A DNA stretch of 64,000 nt, taken from NCBI RefSeq assembly GCF_040581485.1, contig NC_090135.1, positions 1,467,001 through 1,531,000 on the forward strand, in the 5' to 3' direction. The notes below the pieces were generated by a model. The model was given only the letters and a program-made list of their open reading frames with translations, was not told where the DNA came from and made no database searches. The stretch comes from Linepithema humile (taxonomy: Eukaryota; Arthropoda; Insecta; Hymenoptera; Formicidae). Of this stretch, positions 57,101-64,000 are shown one piece after another. Made by a program: the position numbers and the translations under genes. The number at the start of each line of letters is the position of its first letter. Position 1 is the stretch's first letter.

Positions 57101-58142
57101 TTTTGTTTTAATCCCACGACCCACTGCAGCTCCGCTGACCGGGCATGCCCTCCAAGTCCCGAGTTCCCCCGGGAGGTCAGCATATGGCGCGGGCACCGAG
57201 AATGAAACATCCGGTGCACTGGCCTCCGGCCCCTTACTCACTCCTGGTTTTACCCAGGGGCTTTCGGGGGTCCCACACCTCCGACAATGCGGGCACCGCA
57301 GTGGACGCAGCTACGCGGAGGGTCCCACGGACGGTTGGGGCGGGGAGTGTTGCGACCCACTCCGCGCCTTACCCGCCGTGGCGACCAGCAAACTTATTCC
57401 TCGAACGTTCACTTCGGAACCGGTAAAACCGAGACGCGCTCCGGTAGTGATCGGTCCTCACTGTTCGGCCCTGCCTCGGAATACTTCCAAACGGCCCGAG
57501 CAGCTCCCTCCGCCTTCCGACCCCGCCTCGGAATACGTCCGAGCGGCTCGGAATAGCCCAGCCCGACAAGCCCGGGAGGTCCGGGACATCGACGGCCCGT
57601 CGCTCTCCTTCACGACCGCGTACTCGAGGACCACGTCCACGAGCCGTTTGATCGGAGAGGGAGAGCCACTATTGTGGGACACCGCTTCCCCCCCCCCCGT
57701 GCCAGGCCGCACCCTTTCCTCTCCCAAAACCGGAAGAGGAAGAGTCGGCCCCAAACACGAGGACCGGCACCCACATCCACCACTTTAGGCGAGGCCACCG
57801 AAGTGGCCCACCAGAGATCTGTCCCTCCAGAGCAGCAGTCCCGGCTAGGACAGGTCTCGACCCTGGGGGGAGCACCCCCCTGATCAGCTGCCCCACAGGG
57901 CTTACGAGCCTGGCCGCCCGTGCACGGAGAGGAGATGAAAATCTCCCCTTAACAGTGCCGTGCCACCGGGCGATTGAAATCAGGGCCGCCAACCCCTACC
58001 GGCAATTGGGACAAGTCCCTGAGGGAGTTGCCGGGCTCCCGTTCCCTCTATTGAAAAAACTGTGCGTTCTTAGCACCGTGAAACGACTCCAACGAGTCGC
58101 CCCACGGTGAGCCCCCTCACCACGACAAGGTGGCGCACAACG
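57101..58142 (-). other. R1 5' region
   Basis: GC-rich, about 1 kb between the R2/R1 junction and ORF1. Several ORFs exist on both strands, but none shows family resemblance; CpG-rich sequence keeps frames open by chance. This is a likely 5' untranslated region with an internal promoter. Confidence 0.5.
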
Positions 58143-58790
58143 AGGAGGTCCCCTCCACCCCTCAGCCTCCCTTTCAGCGAGCCGGAGAGGAAGGCGGCGA
58201 CTTCGTCGCAGTCAGGGGCGTGGCCGATTCGTCGCCCAACCACTCCCCGCAGCGTAGCCCACGCCAGGTCACGCACCGCCACGTCACGCACCGTAAGAAT
58301 ACGGAACGCGTGGGCAACGGTGAGGACGTCGGCGAGGTCAGCGAGCGGAAGCAGTCCACATCCCCCCTTGTTAGGAGGCAGGTAGACTACCTCCACGCTT
58401 GCTCTCTGCGGAAAGTTGAGCCACGTTTTTTCGCGAACCTGCGGATCTGTAGATTTGTGGCCTTGAAGGGGCCCTTCTCCACGGCTGCACCCTTCAGCAA
58501 AAAATCTAGTTTGGGTAGCAGGTAGACGGCAACCATTTCTACGCGTTGCCACGGGGTGAGCAGGGACCGGTTCACCTTCTCGAGGTCCTCCAGGATGCCG
58601 TGAATTGTGGTGTAGGGTGTTTGGTCCACCAAGTATCCCGTAGGGACACCAAGATGCGGATAAGGCTCACCCTCTGCCAGACAAGGCAGCGATTGGCCCC
58701 GGACGGTGAATCTTGTCGGCAGAACCCTGCCGCCAGCTGCTGCACCTATGGTGTAAGAAGAAAGGTGAACCATTGCGCATAATGGCGGAA
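58143..58790 (-). pseudogene. R2-type reverse transcriptase, thumb part
   Basis: Minus frames carry VLPTRFTVRGQSLPCLAEGE, PYPHLGVPTGYLVDQTPY, LLTPWQRVEMVAVYLLPKLD, NFPQRASVEVVYLPPNKGG and LADVLTVAHAFRILT, the region after the RT active site in R2-group proteins. The frame changes near 58440. It ends at SGSLKGRLRGG, where the R1 target duplication begins, and the R2 frame resumes at 25327. Upstream of about 58790 the similarity stops in AT-rich sequence, so this copy appears 5'-truncated. No 28S rRNA sequence is present. Confidence 0.82.
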
Positions 58791-59439
58791 CTCTGAGATC
58801 TTGACCAATTAGAGTTTGAGCATTTTTGCAGCGCGCGCTATTTAAAAGTTTCAAAAATTAAATAAAATTGTCTAACGCAATTTAGATAAAAATATGTTGT
58901 ATTTATATATAAATATTACAAAAATGAAATTACATACTATATAGACTTATTGCACATATGTTTGAGTTTTTTTTTTCTTTTGGTACAATTTTGTTGTTTT
59001 ATTTTTTGATTAATGTGACGCAGGTGAATATACGTGCGAGTTCATATTAGACACGCGATTACGCAAGCGGGAAAAGACATTTTAGTACATGTGATGCTTG
59101 TTAACTTATCAAATATACCACTTTCTTTATTAAATAAACACCGATGAAATTTTATGAATTCTTCGTTCATAATAGTAGCCGCTGTCTGTAAATCCTTGGA
59201 GGGATATATACAGTTTTCTCTAGATATGCAAGATAGCCAATTATCTGTCTCAGGAAGAGTTTTCGTATGATAGAAACACCTAACTCCGGATATTTATGCC
59301 AAAACTTATGTGCAACATAACGAGCTATATAAATCAAAGCTTCTGTTTCAATAGTTTGACTAGCTATTAAGAATTCAAATTCTTAGTAATTTTTTCTGAA
59401 GTAATTTATACTCGTCAATAGTTGGAGTAATATTAACTA

Positions 59440-60827
59440 TGTAACGGTGCAGCCCGCAAGCTGCATCGTTACGGCTATGGACCGTCCATCGTCCGTAGCC
59501 CACCAAGGGCGCATCGAGCGCCGATAAATTTCTTATCGTAACAACGGCGGTCAATCGCCGAAAATCCCCCACACCCGACCGTTCCGAAATTCCGTTTTGT
59601 GGGGGACTCGCCGCCGAAACCGCCGATGCTTGCCGATTCGAAACCATTCGGCTGCCAGCCGGGTATAAAAGAGGCCCGGCTGAACGTCTTCTCACCAGAC
59701 CCGGTTCGCTGCCTCGGCAGCGAACAATCCTGCTGCAAGCGTTCTCGTAGTCCGGCCGAGAGTATTCGGATTCTATGCCTTATTCCAGGTACACGAGCGT
59801 TCTCGATACCGTTTCTATCTCCGATACGAGCATTCTCGTATACCCCATCGAGCGTACTCGGCTTCTTTAGTCATCAAATTTCGTATGCAGGGCATTCCCT
59901 CATACTTATTCGAGTCGCCGCTCTGAATCCGCCTTTGTACGAGTGTTCTCGTACGTCCGCCGACCAGTTTCGGCCTCAAGCCTCTAGTGCGAGCGTCCTC
60001 GTACTCCCGTCGAGCATACTCGACGTCCTGTTCCTGATTTCGCGTTGCCACGCACCGGGATTCATCCGCAGAATCCATTCAGTGGGCAAACTACGTCGAC
60101 CAATCCGCGCCGTCGAACGACCTGTTACGATCTACGATCGAACGGACTCACGATACCGTCACGAACGCACTCGCCGACGAGTGTTGCGTTGTACCAACCG
60201 TTGCGACACGATCGCCCGCACTTGCGCTCTCTCTGATCGCACCGAGACGCCTCACGTCGAAATTTAATAATCTGTTCGACTATTTGCTCTACATAACTAT
60301 TTCGCCGTTCACGTAAATAATTATTTTACCGTCGCCTTCGAATTTATTTCACGCCGCCTTCAATAATTATTTTACCGTTCGGTTCAATAATTATTTTACT
60401 ATTTCCAATACTTTATTTTTATTTCACGCCGCTTCAATAACTATTTCGCTGTCACTTATTAATTATTTCACCGTCGCTTATACCAACCTCACCGATACTT
60501 GTATGTTTATTTTCACGCCGCTTTAAAGGATTATTTCACCGTTGCTAAATTATTTCACCGTTGTTAATATACCGATCGCACCGATACTTGGCTAGTTAAC
60601 TCACGATTCTTGTATACTTTTCCGAATTCGCTTCGCACACGCTTCGCATGTACGCACGAGCATTGAAGCAGATCATTTGAAACAGTCATTTCAACATCTT
60701 TCTCAAATGAACGTTGTTTTCTTTACTTTATTATAATCAAGCATTTGTTTTATTTGATATACCCCCAACCGACTGAACCTGGATTCCGGCGAGCTACTCC
60801 GCGTCCGCCGAAGCTCACACGGTTTCA
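59440..60827 (+). repeat. Solo LTR, family A copy 3, in the P-element exon
   Basis: Runs TGTAACGGTGCAGCCC to CACACGGTTTCA on plus, flanked by ACTA (59436-59439 and 60828-60831). GGGTATAAAAGAGGC near 59661 is the TATA box, so the LTR is on plus. It interrupts the last P-transposase exon a few codons after its splice acceptor, and joining the flanks restores that reading frame. Confidence 0.88.
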
Positions 60828-60840
60828 ACTATTTGCGTTC

Positions 60841-61282
60841 CTGAAAAAGGCATATAAAATAAAAGTCATATAAAACAAAATAGTATTTTTTATTCTTTGT
60901 GTATATTCTTATTTACATACATTCTTTATGCATGTACATTGCAGACATCTTAATTAGATGATATAATAATTATAATTATTAATAAATTATTATAATAATA
61001 ATTATAATTATTATTTATTATAATAAATACAATTATTAATAAGTTATTATAATAATTATAATAATTATTATTTATTATAATAATTATAATTATTATAATT
61101 AATTGTACTAAAATAATTGGAATTTAATTATTTGTTATGCAAGTATTGCTATTTACAATATTATTTCTGATGTCGCGGTACGTAATAATTGTATAAAATT
61201 CATAGATTTGGCGACGGAGATGATAACTGTAAATTAATAAGGGCATAAAGTAAGAAGTAAAAACTTTATATTGATACCTCTA
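60841..61282 (-). other. P-element intron with AT-only repeats
   Basis: The intron lies between the donor near 61283 and the acceptor at 60842-60841. About 150 bases (60957-61110) are built from ATAATTATAATTATTA-type units, which could form hairpins. Confidence 0.6.
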
Positions 61283-64000
61283 TCTTCTTCATCGACTTCT
61301 TCTTCGTGGCTTTCATTGACTGTGATTGTTTTAGCGTGATCAAGTTGCATAAATAATTTTGTCTTTTCTGCGAGGTCATCATTTTCTTGAAAGTCTGAGC
61401 AGTCAGATGTACAAAAAGCATTATCGTGTACATCTTCTAAATCTGTGAAGGATACCGATGTTTGACCATTTTCCGTATTTTTTTTTCATTGATAAAGCAT
61501 GCCCAGAATGCTTTCCAAGAATGTACCATTTTAAGCGGTTCTGCAATTCCATCGGCGAAGGATGGTCATTTGCGTATCCCATGGCTCTTATATATGAAAA
61601 AAAATTTTCGAGAATATCCTGATTTAATCTTCTCGTAATGATAAAATCGATCGTTAATGCATCCGTAGAATATTTCTCCTTCACGTACTGAAATAATTGC
61701 CTTAATGATTGGTTATTTAATAAAATTTCCTTTTGAAATGGAAGCAATGTAGATCTCTTTGGAGTTCGCATATTGCTGACAAGTTCATCCATTTGATCAA
61801 GAATGATATCTTGTTTCTGTAACTCCGTACGCACGCAAACCACTGTGTTTGCCAAATTTAAATTGGCTATTAAACAGATCAAACCAATCATTAAAAAGGT
61901 TTAAAACCTTAAACATTATCTGCCAATTACTGTGCCAAAGAAATTTATTTTTTCCGCAGTATTTAATTGCTTTTGCATTGCGATGAGAAAAAACTTGTGC
62001 AGCTAATTTCACAGATTGTCGCTGATTTCCTTTAACATCTAAGTGAAATCTAGTAAGATTAAAGGCAATTTTTAAATCACGGGAATTGAGTGCAACAAGC
62101 TCTTCCAAAATATCTTTACTTATTAATTGATCATTCACAAGAAATCCCGAATCAAATAAATTATTTCTAACTAGTTTTATTATGTGCGGAACGTCGACAA
62201 AAACAAACACTTTCAAATTTTTGTCTGATGGGTGCAAAAAGAAACACCGCTTCTCTTCGTCTGATTTTTTTATCACTTCAGAATTCTTAGTTGAAATCTC
62301 AATTCCAATATTCATTAATTTCCATAGGCGTGCATTTGTAGGTCCCAAATCACTCGTAACCGCAACAACAGTATAATTTATTTTTTGAAGACGTGTCACG
62401 ATTTCAAATAAAATTTTTCTTGTCATAGGTTGGTCAAAGTCATAAAAGATTGGTTGTCTCCAGTTTTTGATAACGCCTCAAGTCATAACAAATTGGCTTG
62501 TTTTATGCGGTCCATATATCCTTTGCTCATGACGTTCTAAGTCTACTTTATTAGAAATATAGATTTCATCAAAAGATAATACAGTCAGTTTGTCTATCAC
62601 AGACAAGTCTTGTGCCTTACTCTGCATTATTTGTATAACGTCTTTCAGAATGTTCGGTTTGACATGAAAATGAGATATCCAATTTCGAAGAGTTTGTACG
62701 CAAGGCAAAGGAATGTTTTTAACTGTCCGTAAATAATTGTATGCTCTGGCACTTACTGATCGCAAGGCAATAGCAGAAGAAATGTCTTCAGCTAACCATG
62801 TCACACGGCTTTTATTTGGAGACATAATCCTTTTAATTTGTCCAGGTGTAAACACTATACGCAGTGCGTCAAATGCCATTGTTTCTGCGTTTTTTTCAAC
62901 ATTTTTTTGCAATTCCTGGACTTTTTTAATGGCATCTTTTTTTAAATGCTTATTTTCTTCGGCGAGCTGCTTAAATGCGATGGAGATCTGCGTATTCGCA
63001 GTAGAGAGCTGCGTATTCCCGCTAACAAGTAGCTTGTTCTCCTCTTGTAATTTTCTCAGCTGTTCCAGAAGCATTTTAGTTTCCTTCGGCTGATTGTCCA
63101 ATTGTTTAGCACTGTTAAAAAAGAACAACACACAAATAAATATTAATCGGAAATGTTTCAATAATTATTTTATTTGTATAATTTTTACATTTTTAAAATA
63201 ATTTTGAGAATTTTTAGATAATTTATAGATTTTATAAACAATTCGCTAAAATTGTAATATTATATAACAAATACTGAAATAATTGGAATGTTTTAAACCA
63301 AGTTACAAAATTAAAATATTGAAAATGTTTTTAGTAACCAGTTCTTCTATAACAGAAATTATGGAAAAGTATGTTATTATTGATCATTTAAATTTAGATA
63401 TACAATAAAAATGTACATATACATACATATCAATTGCTTCAGCTTCCACTGGTAAATCATGTCCACTTTTCGACTGTTTATCTCGATTATTATTTTCGGA
63501 TATGTTTTTGGTGCTCACAGTATTAACATCCATCTCCGTATTTCTCCTTGTACAAGCAGCAAGTTCGTTGTAAGATGGTATTCTGGATTTACTATATAAT
63601 AGAATAAATATATAATTAATAAATAAATATTATAAATGCAAATTGTGTGAGGTAGATTTTCAATTTTTTATATTATTCCGAAACTATTATGAACCGCACA
63701 ACAGAAGTTCATGAAAAATAAATACAAAACATTGACTACGTCAATGTACCGTCAATGATCGTTTACAGCGGTCGTTTGGTACGCGTACCAAATGATCGGT
63801 GTAAACGTAGTTATTAAATGAATAATATATATTCCTGAACTTACCGAGGTATCTTTTCTTTTGGCTCATCAAGTTGTGGTATTATTTCCTTTGGAATATT
63901 CAGCAATTTAGTTAGTATTGAGCCTTTTTTCAGACGTCGAATCACTCGTGGCTAATTTTTCGAACGTTGCTGTATCCATTTTTCTTCGATGCAATCCGGC

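Larger units (their letters stand above)
25328..58142 (-). mobile_element. R1-type non-LTR retrotransposon inserted in R2
   Basis: On minus it runs from about 58142 (5') to a run of 11 A (plus 25328-25338). The flanks are AGGACTCCCCTCCATCC (25311-25327) and AGGAGGTCCCCTCCACCC (58144-58161), a roughly 17-base target duplication with small changes. The R2 frame resumes across it (LKGRLRGG... then GGESSFWSR). Parts in order are a 5' region (58142-57100), ORF1 (interrupted), ORF2 (interrupted) and a 3' region. Without its insertions it would be about 7.5 kb. It holds the Harbinger at 32527-56044 and the solo LTR at 26487-28278. Confidence 0.85.
58937..64000 (-). pseudogene. P-element transposase pseudogene, runs off window end
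   Basis: From the right edge, an exon (64000-63845) has the end of a THAP domain (PDCIEEKWIQQRSKN, stop, RRLKKGSILTKL). Next comes a linker exon (about 63594-63440), then the main block (63120 to about 61283) with a leucine-rich coiled coil (LLEQLRKLQEENKLL), TVLSFDEIYISNKVDLE, YGPHKTSQFV, YDFDQPMTRK, FVFVDVPHI and DWFDLFNSQFKFGKHSG. The last exon starts at 60840, is cut by a solo LTR, and continues 59439 to about 58937 (IARYVAHKFWHKYPEL). A TGA at 62480-62478 and frameshifts near 61850, 61485, 59380 and 59280 inactivate it. P elements use GTP-dependent cut-and-paste. Confidence 0.85.

Noticed and set aside
57075..57788. 237-residue plus-strand ORF in the R1 5' region
   Set aside because: CpG-rich sequence keeps frames open on both strands, with no recognisable domain.

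Overview
The window is transposon-rich insect DNA, most likely from a hymenopteran and possibly an ant. That reading rests on the AT-rich background, spliced genes with GT-AG introns, and the families present: Merlin, PIF/Harbinger, hAT, Transib, piggyBac, rosa-type mariner, P, R1, R2 and Ty3/Gypsy with an env-like gene. I see no certain single-copy host gene, no rRNA and no standard tRNA. Three short genes remain unplaced: 1721-2074 (-), 9504-10232 (+) and the three-exon 14401-15119 (+).

Layout, left arm (1-24 kb). A decayed Merlin transposase (236-1431, -) is followed by a Harbinger element with perfect boundaries (2731-7443). Its MADF gene and transposase gene both read through without a break, and a hAT-type MITE (6099-6327) sits in the transposase intron. 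Next come an LTR-like promoter block with 64-bp repeats (8080-8927), an unknown ORF, a 98-bp tandem array with two tRNA-derived SINE-like units (10.7-11.4 kb), a hAT pseudogene (11862-14177, -), a solo LTR (15977-17075), a Transib/RAG1-like fragment (17118-18344), a piggyBac pseudogene split by a solo LTR (18662-20873), and a snap-back rosa-type mariner (21201-23488).

Centre (24.1-58.8 kb). This is one nest of insertions up to six deep. An R2-type retrotransposon on the minus strand is split at 25327/58143 by an R1-type retrotransposon with a poly(A) tail. R1 ORF2 is split by a 1.8-kb solo LTR (26487-28278). R1 ORF1 is split by a second Harbinger (32527-56044). That Harbinger holds a Gypsy element in a transposase intron (34013-39067), a piggyBac in the last exon of its Myb-like gene (39745-52673), and a solo LTR in a Myb-gene intron (53574-55022). 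The piggyBac carries an env-bearing Gypsy element three bases inside its left terminal repeat (39748-49607), and the env gene of that element holds one more LTR-like insertion (46633-47584). Target-site duplications support nearly every layer.

Right arm (58.9-64 kb). A P-element transposase with a THAP-domain remnant runs on the minus strand to the window end and is broken by another solo LTR (59440-60827).

Most coding regions carry nonsense codons or frameshifts. The exceptions are the first Harbinger, whose two proteins look intact, and some long stretches inside the Gypsy elements. I counted everything by eye, so boundaries may be off by a base or two, and family assignments come from recognised motifs rather than database searches.
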